From the NCBI GenBank assembly GCA_016866305.1, contig VGMX01000015.1, positions 1 through 61,186 of the forward strand: a stretch of 61,186 nucleotides of DNA, given 5' to 3'. A program made the position numbers and the translations under genes. This document shows positions 17,446-25,324 of this stretch, piece after piece (the stretch's first letter is position 1; every line of letters begins with the position of its first letter). Origin of the DNA: Chlorobiota bacterium (lineage in GTDB: Bacteria; Bacteroidota; Chlorobiia; Chlorobiales; Chlorobiaceae). The notes beneath the pieces were generated by a model that did no database searches, was not told the DNA's origin, and saw nothing but the letters and a program-made list of their open reading frames with translations.

Positions 17446-17658
17446 TTATTTGTTGATGCTGAAGGTATGGGAAGACTGGATCGACACGCGACCCTGCTGC
17501 GACCATGAGCTCGGGCCCTCAGCGCTGATAAAGCGTGCGCGGCGGATCCGCACATTCTTGCCAAGATAGGCCGAGATGGCGGCTGACATGATCATCAGGA
17601 GTTCCGGGGTGATCTCTCCGTCCTCGCTTTGCTGCACTGTTTCCGGTTCGGTCATCAT
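17446..17658 (-). CDS. Small accessory protein of the carboxylase operon
   Basis: 70 residues: ITPELLMIMSAAISAYLGKN, VRIRRARFI, WSQQGRVSIQSSH. This short protein is regularly found between carboxyltransferase and biotin-carrier genes in propionyl-CoA carboxylase and decarboxylase operons and is comparable to an epsilon or assembly subunit. No membrane segment is obvious, unlike OadG. The gap to the 17683 gene is 24 bp. Confidence 0.7.
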   Translation of the reverse strand: MMTEPETVQQSEDGEITPELLMIMSAAISAYLGKNVRIRRARFISAEGPSSWSQQGRVSIQSSHTFSINK

Positions 17659-17682
17659 GCTTCTGCAGTTTTTTTAAATTGG

Positions 17683-19236
17683 TTACAGGGGAATCAGACC
17701 ATGCTTTTTCTGGGGCCTGAACTCCCGCTTGGAATGCAGGATATCAAGCGCCATGGCCAGATAGCGACGGGTATCGGCGGGCTCGATAATGTCATCGACA
17801 TGCAGGCGTGAAGCCGATACGTAGGGCGTGGAGAAAGTATCCCGGTACTCGGCGATCAGCTCCTGGCGGCGCGAAACGGCATCTTCCGCTTTCTTGATCT
17901 CGTTTCGGAAAATCACATCCACCGCCCCTTCGGCTCCCATGACGGCAATCTCGGCCGTAGGCCATGAAATCACCCGGTCTGCATCGAGATCCTTGCAGCA
18001 CATCGCCAGATAAGCCCCGCCGTATGCCTTTCTCATCACCACGGTGATTTTCGGCACGGTGGCTGCAGAGTATGCGAAAAGCATTTTGGCGCCGTGGCGG
18101 ATAATGCCTCCATACTCCTGCTCCACGCCCGGCATGAAGCCGGGCACGTCAACAAGGGTGACGAGCGGTATGTTGAAGGCGTTGCAGAAACGGATGAACC
18201 GCGCGGCCTTGTCGGAGGCGTTGATGTCGAGCACTCCGGCCATCACGCTGGGCTGGTTGGCCACGATGCCCACGGAACGCCCCTGCAGACGTCCGAGACC
18301 GATGACGATGTTCGGCGCGAACATATCCTGCACCTCCATGAAATCGCCGCGATCGACAATGCGGGCGATCACCTCACGCACATCGTAGCTCTGTTTTGGA
18401 TCAACGGGCACGATCTCGTTGAGCCGCTTGTCCGGCAGAATCACCTCCTCGGCTTCAAGCAACGGCGGGTCTTCCATGTTGTTCGATGGAAGAAACGAAA
18501 GCAGTCGTCGGCAGATGGCGATGGCGTCGAGATCGTCCTCGGCCACAAAGTGCACCACACCGGAAATGTTCATCTGCGCTGCCGGACCACCAAGCTCTTC
18601 GGCGCTCACTTCCTCTCCCGTTACGGCCTTGATGACCGACGGACCGGTGATGAACATGCGCGCAGTCCTGGTCTGGATGATGAAGTCGGTCAATGCAGGG
18701 CTGTAGGCCGCACCTCCGGCGCAGGGTCCGCAGATCAGCGAAATCTGCGGTACCACGCCGGAGAGCATGACGTTGTTATAGAAAACCTTTCCATAGCCGG
18801 AAAGGCTGTCGATCCCCTCCTGGATGCGGGCTCCACCGGAATCGTTAATGAGAATGAAGGGTGAGCCGGTCTTCAGCGAGGTCTGCATCATCTGCACGAT
18901 TTTCTCGGAATGCACCTCTCCAACCGAACCGCCGCCCACGGTGAAGTCCTGGCTGGCAAGATGCACCAGGCGGCCGTCGATGCTGCCGGCTCCGGTCACC
19001 ACGCCGTCACCCGGCATCTTCTTTCCGGCCATGCCGAAAAGCGAACAGCGATGTCTTGCGAAAAGCCCGCTCTCCTGAAAGCTGTCCTGGTCGAGCAGCG
19101 TATTGACCCGCTCGCGCGCGGTCAGGCTGCCGGCTCCGTGCTGGCGGTCGATGCGTTCCTGTCCTCCGCCCAGGAGCAGTTCGTCCCTCTGCCGGTTAAG
19201 TTCCTGTATTTTCTGGTCGATAGTCATGTCATTCAA
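17683..19236 (-). CDS. Carboxyltransferase beta subunit (propionyl-/methylmalonyl-CoA type, MmdA/12S)
   Basis: 517 residues, typical MmdA/PccB length. Motifs: GSIDGRLVHLASQDFTVGGG, FILINDSGGARIQEGIDSLS, LICGPCAGGAAYSPALTDF, VTLVDVPGFMPGVEQEYGGI, and YGGAYLAMCCKDLDADRV. The enzyme transfers the carboxyl group between biotin and an acyl-CoA, most likely propionyl/methylmalonyl-CoA. It sits between the 5S-like gene and the carrier gene, so the operon can build a methylmalonyl-CoA:oxaloacetate transcarboxylase-like or decarboxylase-like complex. Confidence 0.9.
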   Translation of the reverse strand: MNDMTIDQKIQELNRQRDELLLGGGQERIDRQHGAGSLTARERVNTLLDQDSFQESGLFARHRCSLFGMAGKKMPGDGVVTGAGSIDGRLVHLASQDFTVGGGSVGEVHSEKIVQMMQTSLKTGSPFILINDSGGARIQEGIDSLSGYGKVFYNNVMLSGVVPQISLICGPCAGGAAYSPALTDFIIQTRTARMFITGPSVIKAVTGEEVSAEELGGPAAQMNISGVVHFVAEDDLDAIAICRRLLSFLPSNNMEDPPLLEAEEVILPDKRLNEIVPVDPKQSYDVREVIARIVDRGDFMEVQDMFAPNIVIGLGRLQGRSVGIVANQPSVMAGVLDINASDKAARFIRFCNAFNIPLVTLVDVPGFMPGVEQEYGGIIRHGAKMLFAYSAATVPKITVVMRKAYGGAYLAMCCKDLDADRVISWPTAEIAVMGAEGAVDVIFRNEIKKAEDAVSRRQELIAEYRDTFSTPYVSASRLHVDDIIEPADTRRYLAMALDILHSKREFRPQKKHGLIPL

Positions 19237-19269
19237 GCCTGTACGGACAGGCCGGCCCTTTTATGTCGT

Positions 19270-20868
19270 TTACTGATATGGCGCTACCGTCACCTTGTGC
19301 TGCCGCCCGCTGAGGGTCACAGCGTAGGTGATGGGGCCGGTGATTGCTCCCTGGTGTCCCTCTGCCGGGTGCGTTTCGGAAGCTCCGGTAAGCGGATCCC
19401 TGCCGAGGTTGCGAGGCCCTTCATGGCGTGTGGCGAAAAAGCCGGGCGCAACCTGGGGAAACAGTGCGTAGGTGAGCACATCCTCGTCCGTACCGTTGCA
19501 CCCCTCAAGGGCAAGTGCTTCAGCGCGGAGTTTAGGCCACTCGGGTTTGAGGATGTCTGCCGGTCGGCAGACGATCGGCTCCTTTCCGGTATGGCGACGT
19601 GCCAGCTCCACCACCTCCGGATTTTTTTCGCCGGCCACGGCACCATAGTATCCCAGCATGAGGTCGGCAAACTCACCGGTCAGCACCGCGTAACGGCCCA
19701 TGAGCACATTCAGCACCGCCTGGGTGCCGACGATCTGGCTGGTGGGCGTGACGAGCGGCACGTAGCCCGTGTCGCGCCGTACGAGCGGAATCTCCTCCAG
19801 AACCTCTTTCATGCGCTCCCCGGCGCCCTGCTGACGGAGCTGGCTCTCCATGTTGGAGAGCATGCCCCCGGGAATCTGGCTCTTGAATATTTCGGTATCC
19901 ACGCCGTTCACTTTCGACTGGAACTCGCCGTAGCGCTCCAGTGCATTCATGAAATGCTCCTTGACGCGCAGCACCTTTTCCATGTTGACCCTTGTGGAGT
20001 AACCGGTGCCGTCAAGCATTTCAATGAAGCTCTCGGTGGGGTTGTGGCCCGGTCCGAGGCTCAGGGAACTGACGGCGGTATCCACGCAGTCAACACCGGC
20101 CTCGACCGCTTTCATGAGGCTCACGAGGGTGACGCCGGTTGTGGCGTGCACATGCAGGTGCACCCGCATCTCCGGGCCGCACGCATCCTTGATGCCCCGT
20201 ACCAGATCGTAGGCCGCCTGGGGCTTGATGAGCGCCGCCATGTCCTTGATGCAGATCGAATCCACACCCATGTCCTGCAGCCTTTTTGCCTTGCCGACGA
20301 AAAGCCCGGTATGGTGTATGGGGCTTATGGTGTAGGAGATGGTGCCCTGGGCATGACCGCCGGCGTTTTTCACCGCGCGTACCGAGGTCTCGATGTTTCG
20401 CAGGTCGTTGAGTGCATCGAAAATGCGGAACACCCCGATGCCGTTTTCTGCGGACTTCTGGCAGAACCGTTCAACCACCTCGTCCTGATAGTGACGGTAT
20501 CCGAGCAGGTTCTGGCCGCGCAGGAGCATCTGCAGCGGGGTTTTCGGCATGAGCCTCTTGAAGGTGCGCAGCCGTTCCCAGGGGTCTTCGTTCAGGTATC
20601 GGATGCAGGCATCGTAGGTTGCTCCGCCCCAGCACTCGATTGACCAGTAACCGGCTTCGTCGAGCGTTTGGCAGGCACCGGCCATGTCGTCGATACCGAG
20701 ACGTGTGGCGATCAGGCTTTGATGCGCATCGCGCAGGGCAAGTTCCGTGATGTCTATGATTCGGTTGTTGATGGAATTCACAGTCTGTGTTGTTGTCGGG
20801 ACGCCCTGTTCGGGAGCCGGAAACCGGCGAAACACAAGGGAATCATACCTTTGCGGAGCGGGTTGCAT
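19270..20868 (-). CDS. Pyruvate/oxaloacetate carboxyltransferase (OadA/PycB/5S type)
   Basis: 533 residues if ATG 20868 is used; GTG 20781 (VNSINNRIIDITEL) is the other candidate and neither has a clear ribosome site. Motifs of the DRE-TIM carboxyltransferase: ELALRDAHQSLIATRL, YWSIECWGGATYDAC, SICIKDMAALIKPQ, HVHATTGVTLV, GGMLSNMESQLRQQ. The C-terminal PYC-OADA segment ends DEDVLTYALFPQVAPGFFATR. It lacks a biotinyl domain, which is supplied by the separate carrier. It moves CO2 between carboxybiotin and pyruvate/oxaloacetate. First gene of the operon. Confidence 0.9.
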   Translation of the reverse strand: MQPAPQRYDSLVFRRFPAPEQGVPTTTQTVNSINNRIIDITELALRDAHQSLIATRLGIDDMAGACQTLDEAGYWSIECWGGATYDACIRYLNEDPWERLRTFKRLMPKTPLQMLLRGQNLLGYRHYQDEVVERFCQKSAENGIGVFRIFDALNDLRNIETSVRAVKNAGGHAQGTISYTISPIHHTGLFVGKAKRLQDMGVDSICIKDMAALIKPQAAYDLVRGIKDACGPEMRVHLHVHATTGVTLVSLMKAVEAGVDCVDTAVSSLSLGPGHNPTESFIEMLDGTGYSTRVNMEKVLRVKEHFMNALERYGEFQSKVNGVDTEIFKSQIPGGMLSNMESQLRQQGAGERMKEVLEEIPLVRRDTGYVPLVTPTSQIVGTQAVLNVLMGRYAVLTGEFADLMLGYYGAVAGEKNPEVVELARRHTGKEPIVCRPADILKPEWPKLRAEALALEGCNGTDEDVLTYALFPQVAPGFFATRHEGPRNLGRDPLTGASETHPAEGHQGAITGPITYAVTLSGRQHKVTVAPYQ

Positions 20869-21070
20869 CGGCAGGAAAGCCGAACAGGGACAAAATTTTA
20901 CCGCTGTCAATATAGTACATTTGCCCGCAATACGCGTCAGATGATTGTTAAACAGGATGTCAAAGAGTGCAAAAACCTGAAATACAAGACGATAGCCATA
21001 CGATCCCGGCTCTTGCCGGCATTCGACGCCATAATGAAACCGCACAGGTGTCCCGACCCGAAAGGGCTTC

Positions 21071-21250
21071 TCACACCGAAACCTTGCGGTAGCGGTTCAC
21101 GGCAAGAGAGAGCATCACGCCCGCATAGGCGGAAAGGATCGCCAGTTGACGAGCCACCTCCGCGAAACCCGACCCCTTGAGCATAAGGCGGCGCATGATG
21201 TCGACAAAATGACGCACGGGGTTCAGCATGGTGAGGCTCTGGGCCCAGTG
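21071..21250 (-). pseudogene. C-terminal fragment of an ABC-2 type transporter permease
   Basis: The minus frame reads WAQSLTMLNPVRHFVDIMRR, LMLKGSGFAEVARQLAILSA, ending LSLAVNRYRKVSV with TGA at 21071-21073. The NP(L/V)R-F-x-x-I-x-R...LKG pattern is the conserved end of YhhJ/YadH permeases. The remaining part of the gene is missing, so this is a deletion scar. Confidence 0.65.
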
Positions 21251-21309
21251 CGGCCCGCAGAATGAGGAGGGACTCCGTTTCGCTGCTTGTATTCATACCG
21301 TGATGCATT

Positions 21310-21329
21310 GTTTAACTCTACGGTTAAAC
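21310..21329. promoter_or_regulatory. Perfect inverted repeat upstream of lipA
   Basis: GTTTAAC (21310-21316) and GTTAAAC (21323-21329) pair perfectly across TCTACG, about 78 bp before the lipA ATG. It may be an operator or a hairpin in the leader. No factor can be assigned. Confidence 0.3.
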
Positions 21330-21406
21330 CTTCTGGTTAGAATGAAACAATAGCCGTATTTCTTTTATATTCAAGCTTTGAAAAACCCTCTCCGATTGCG
21401 CACGGC

Positions 21407-22285
21407 ATGGAAAAAAAACCCGAATGGCTGAAAATCAGGCTCTCGGCAAGTGAACGGTTCGGCACCGTCCGTCAGCTGCTTGCCGCAAGAAACCTGCATA
21501 CCGTGTGCCGTTCGGCCATGTGCCCGAACCTGCAGGAGTGCTGGTCGAGGGGTACGGCCACCTTTCTGCTGCTTGGAACGGTGTGCACGAGAAGCTGCCG
21601 GTTCTGTGCCGTCGTCAAGGGAAACCTCCCGGCCCCTCCCGATCCGGATGAACCCGCAAACATCGCGGCAGCAGTCAATACCATGAAGCTGAGACATGCG
21701 GTACTCACCAGTGTCAACCGCGACGACCTTCAGGACGGGGGGGCAGGGCACTGGGTCGACACCGTCCGTCTGATAAGGAAGCGGAATCCGGGTGTCACCG
21801 TGGAGTGCCTCGTCCCGGATTTTCTCGGCAACGCCGAAGCGCTCGACCTGGTGCTTGCAACCGCGCCGGAGGTGATCAATCACAATATCGAAACCGTCCC
21901 GCGTCTTTACCCTTCGGTCAGACCCGAAGCGGACTACCGGGCGTCGCTTCGGGTGCTTGAGCGGGCAGCTTCGGGGTTCGGACTGACCGCGAAATCCGGG
22001 ATGATGGTTGGAATGGGCGAAACCGGGGAGGAGGTCGCGGCGGCGCTTGCCGATCTCAGGGAACACCGCTGCTCCATGGTGACCATCGGCCAGTATCTGC
22101 AGCCAACAGCAGCACATCTTCCGGTTCATCGGTATGTCACGCCCGATGAATTCCGGATGTACGAAGAGCGTGCCGTTGCCATGGGGTTCCGGCATGTGCT
22201 CTCCGGCCCATTTGTAAGAAGCTCCTACCATGCCGGAACAGCGCCGGAACCCATCACCCCTGATTCAACCATAACAACACCGTAA
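21407..22285 (+). CDS. lipA: Lipoyl synthase
   Basis: 292 residues. LipA inserts two sulfurs into protein-bound octanoate to make lipoyl groups for oxoacid dehydrogenases and the glycine cleavage system. The auxiliary-cluster cysteines are C34, C39 and C45 ([14 protein letters not shown]) and the radical-SAM cysteines are C60, C64 and C67 ([12 protein letters not shown]). Other signatures: [27 protein letters not shown]. Length is normal. Soluble. Probably cotranscribed with the membrane gene starting 14 bp downstream. Confidence 0.95.
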   Translation: MEKKPEWLKIRLSASERFGTVRQLLAARNLHTVCRSAMCPNLQECWSRGTATFLLLGTVCTRSCRFCAVVKGNLPAPPDPDEPANIAAAVNTMKLRHAVLTSVNRDDLQDGGAGHWVDTVRLIRKRNPGVTVECLVPDFLGNAEALDLVLATAPEVINHNIETVPRLYPSVRPEADYRASLRVLERAASGFGLTAKSGMMVGMGETGEEVAAALADLREHRCSMVTIGQYLQPTAAHLPVHRYVTPDEFRMYEERAVAMGFRHVLSGPFVRSSYHAGTAPEPITPDSTITTP

Positions 22286-22299
22286 ACCCTTTTTGCATC

Positions 22300-22878
22300 A
22301 TGGAATTGACCGTACCTGCAAAAATCTTCACCTATTGGTGCATCGCCATCGTGATCGGTCTTCTTTTCTTCAGGAAGGAAACCTTCAGCTTCAACAGGAA
22401 TTTCGATCTCCGTCGCAAGGTGCTGCTTGGCGCTTCGGTCGTCATCGTCATCCTCAACGCCTTTATTTACAGCAACTCCACCTTTGACGGCGGGCGAACA
22501 ATCGATATCGCATCGGTGATTCTCTTCACCTTCGGCAACGGCATTGCCGAGACCTTCATGTTCTACCTGTTCTTTTCGATGGGTGAAAAGCTTGCCGGAA
22601 TGGCAACCAAAAACCCCTGGCTGCTCTTTGCCGCCGGCATGCTGTTCTTCATGGTCTACAGCGGCCTCATCCATGCGTTTTTCTGGCTCGACATGCTTCC
22701 CGAACACGTCAATCAGGCCAGTCCCTACAAACCGCTCTTCATGCCAACGCAGCTTTTGATCGCCGGAAGCTGGGCGTTGAGCTTCTTCTGGTACCGCGAC
22801 CTGCCTTCGGTATTTCTGCTGCATGCGCTGGTCGATCTCACCATGATTTTGAATGTGAAGTTTTCGCTGTTTGCATGA
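22300..22878 (+). CDS. CPBP-like intramembrane protein
   Basis: 192 residues with about five to six hydrophobic segments. Conserved polar positions sit inside membrane segments: GNGIAETFMFYLFF (E), VYSGLIHAFFW (H), and SVFLLHALVDLTMI (H, D). This E/H/H pattern resembles CPBP (Abi/CAAX-protease) intramembrane proteins, although the EExxxR motif is incomplete, so the enzyme assignment is uncertain. It lies 14 bp after lipA and before an SDR gene (ATG 22901), suggesting one transcript. Confidence 0.5.
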   Translation: MELTVPAKIFTYWCIAIVIGLLFFRKETFSFNRNFDLRRKVLLGASVVIVILNAFIYSNSTFDGGRTIDIASVILFTFGNGIAETFMFYLFFSMGEKLAGMATKNPWLLFAAGMLFFMVYSGLIHAFFWLDMLPEHVNQASPYKPLFMPTQLLIAGSWALSFFWYRDLPSVFLLHALVDLTMILNVKFSLFA

Positions 22879-22900
22879 ACCCCTGAACCGGAACAATGCC

Positions 22901-23659
22901 ATGACCGAACAACCCGAACAATATGCCGGAACCGTGCTCGTGGCGGGCGCCACGGGTCGCACCGGACAATGGATCGTCAAAAGCCTGCTTCAGCACGGCA
23001 TTGCTTGCCGCCTGTTCGTGCGCTCACGACAAAAAGCCGTCGAGCTTTTCGGGGCTTCCGCCGAACCGGCAATCGTCACCGGTTCAGCGGATAACCCCGA
23101 TGAAATCCGTCGGGCCCTCGAGGGCATCTCGGCGGTTATCTGCGCAATCGGCAGTGCGGTCACCGATCCCGAATCGCCTCCCCCTTCGGCGATCGACCGT
23201 GACGCCGTGCTCCGCCTGGCCGCGCTGGCAAGCGAAAGCGACGTTTCGCGCTTCATCCTCGTCAGTTCGCTCGGCGTCACCAGACCGGAACATCCGCTCA
23301 ACAGATACGGACGGGTACTCGACATGAAGCTTGAAGGAGAAGCGGGTGTGCGCCGCCTTTTCAGCACAGGGAACCGCACGTTCACCATTATCCGGCCGGG
23401 AGGACTGCTTGACGGCCCTCCGCGGCAGCACCGGCTTGTAATCAGCACCGGAGACCACATCAGCGGATCGATAGACCGCAGCGATGTTGCCGAGATAGCC
23501 GTGCTTTCGCTGTATGCCCCGGAAGCCGCAAACCGGACTTTCGAACTGATCCGTAATGAAGAGGAACCCCAGAAATCGCTGCAGCCAGTTTTCCGAATGC
23601 TCTGCGACCGATCCGCACCTCACCGTAAAAGTGAGCCGGGTGCATCGGAAAACGACTGA
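22901..23659 (+). CDS. NAD(P)-binding SDR-family protein (NAD-dependent epimerase-like)
   Basis: 252 residues from ATG 22901; an in-frame upstream ATG at 22871 overlaps the previous gene. The N-terminal Rossmann motif is VLVAGATGRTGQWIVKSLL, then VTGSADNPDEIRRALEGISA and RFILVSSLGV, ending in an atypical SDR active site (NRYGRVLDMKLEGE; Tyr-x-x-x-Lys not perfectly kept). Such a5 SDRs act as reductases, or as scaffolds in photosystem or cofactor assembly. Substrate unknown. Confidence 0.75.
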   Translation: MTEQPEQYAGTVLVAGATGRTGQWIVKSLLQHGIACRLFVRSRQKAVELFGASAEPAIVTGSADNPDEIRRALEGISAVICAIGSAVTDPESPPPSAIDRDAVLRLAALASESDVSRFILVSSLGVTRPEHPLNRYGRVLDMKLEGEAGVRRLFSTGNRTFTIIRPGGLLDGPPRQHRLVISTGDHISGSIDRSDVAEIAVLSLYAPEAANRTFELIRNEEEPQKSLQPVFRMLCDRSAPHRKSEPGASEND

Positions 23660-24268
23660 AAAGGATCGGGACAAGCAGCAGGCCGGCTTCATGCTTCTTC
23701 CGGAATTCGAAACATCCTTCCCGCAAACGAATCAGGCGGGCCGTCCGGACGGAGGCCTGCCCTGCTGCGGTTGAAACCGCGGATTGTATCTCTCTTCTCC
23801 TGTCAGGTTTCAACCGGGAGTTATTCCGCATCGCAATGAACGCGAAATACCCTGATCTCCCCCGGCACTCCGGAAACAGACATCCTGAAATCCGGCAGGA
23901 CTCATCAATCTTTTTCAGGAGAGAGGCACTCCCTGACTGACGGCAAACAAAAGGACAAAGCTCACCGATCCGCGATTCATAAATCAATTATCAGACACAA
24001 TGAACCAATATCATACAAAAGTAAACATTCATCAATGATCTATTATTATCACTTAAACAGAAGCAATCTAAAAGATACTTCCATAAAATATATCATATAT
24101 AAAAACGCTATAATAATCAGAAACACCAAATTCTTTACTTAAAAATATAATTGATCAATAATATTTATTATCTTTCATTGTAATTATTTAAATGTTCTTG
24201 CAAAAATTCTTTTTATGAAGTGAGACAGTGGATTCTGTGAACATTTAATATCAGATATATTTTTTATT
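23660..24268. other. Intergenic region, AT-rich toward 24000-24268
   Basis: 609 bp. No gene, RNA, repeat or clear terminator is seen. The base composition shifts from GC-rich to strongly AT-rich after about 23990, with T/A tracts, which suggests a promoter region for the glycosylase gene and possibly an old insertion boundary. Confidence 0.5.
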
Positions 24269-25201
24269 ATGATAAATATCATTTTCTGTAAAAATCCGGT
24301 TTCTCTGAGAGATACATTTTTTAGCGGGCAGAGTTTCAGATGGAAAAAACATTCTGATAACGACAGCGTTTTTGTGTCAGTCATGCATGATACACCTGTT
24401 GTCTTCATGCAAAGAGACAGCGGGATCCTGCGCATTGATTCACCACGGGAAACAATCGACGGCACCGGCGTTACCGAATGGGTGAAGAATTATCTGAGCC
24501 TGGATATCGACAACAGTATGCTGTTCGACCATGATTTCCGGAACCGGTATCCGGAAATCATGCAGCTTGTCGATGATTTCGAGGGACTGAAACTGCTCAG
24601 GCAGGATCCGTTCGAAACCGCTGTAACCTTCATGTGCGCCCAGGGAATCGGCATGCCGCTCATCAGGCGGCAGGTAGCGCTGCTTTGCGAACGGTTCGGC
24701 AGGCCTTTTATCGTGGAAACCGAAGGAATGCGCCATGTCCTGTACAGCTTCCCTTCTCCCGATCGGCTGGCCGGGGTCCCGGCCGAAGCGCTCCGGCTCT
24801 GCACCAACAACAACTGCCGCAGAGCCGTGAATATCAGGAGGATGGCCGGAGCGGTTGCGGACGGAAAACTTGATTTCAGGCGGCTTGCCGCCTCCGGAAT
24901 GCAGATCGAGCTGATCCGGGAGGAACTCTGCAGGTTCGACGGAATCGGGCCGAAAATCGCTGACTGCATCGCCCTCTTCGGTCTTGGCCGCTTCGATGCC
25001 TTTCCGATCGACACGCACGTCCGTCAGTATCTGGCCGGATGGTTCGGCCTGCATCGGGCGGAAATGACGCTGACGGAAAAGAACTATCTCCGACTCCAGG
25101 GTGAGGTGCGAAGCATCCTGAAACCGGAACTGGCCGGTTACGCCGGACACCTGCTTTTCCACTGCTGGCGCAGGAAGGTGAAAGGGCTGCTGACCGCTTA
25201 G
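24269..25201 (+). CDS. OGG1-like 8-oxoguanine DNA glycosylase/AP lyase
   Basis: 310 residues. An OGG1-type N-terminal domain contains SGQSFRWKK (19-27). The helix-hairpin-helix-GPD core contains FDGIGPKIADCIALFGLG, with K229 in the place of the catalytic lysine and D248 in FPIDTHV as the catalytic aspartate. It excises oxidised purines, useful in a phototroph exposed to singlet oxygen. Length is close to eukaryotic OGG1 and not typical of MutM. The 5' end is AT-rich and lies in the composition shift, suggesting possible transfer. No close operon partner; secA begins 124 bp downstream. Confidence 0.85.
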   Translation: MINIIFCKNPVSLRDTFFSGQSFRWKKHSDNDSVFVSVMHDTPVVFMQRDSGILRIDSPRETIDGTGVTEWVKNYLSLDIDNSMLFDHDFRNRYPEIMQLVDDFEGLKLLRQDPFETAVTFMCAQGIGMPLIRRQVALLCERFGRPFIVETEGMRHVLYSFPSPDRLAGVPAEALRLCTNNNCRRAVNIRRMAGAVADGKLDFRRLAASGMQIELIREELCRFDGIGPKIADCIALFGLGRFDAFPIDTHVRQYLAGWFGLHRAEMTLTEKNYLRLQGEVRSILKPELAGYAGHLLFHCWRRKVKGLLTA

Positions 25202-25324
25202 GATGCAGGGTGAATTTTCTTCGGGGACATCTTTTTTCTCAGGGGGTAATTCAATACCTTACAAAACAATTATCTATCCTGATTCATAACCTGCCGTGAA
25301 CACCGGCGGGAAGGACAAAAAAGA

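Noticed and set aside
18910-20643. 577-aa plus-strand frame opposite the carboxyltransferase genes
   Set aside because: Shadow; His-rich antisense of conserved enzymes.
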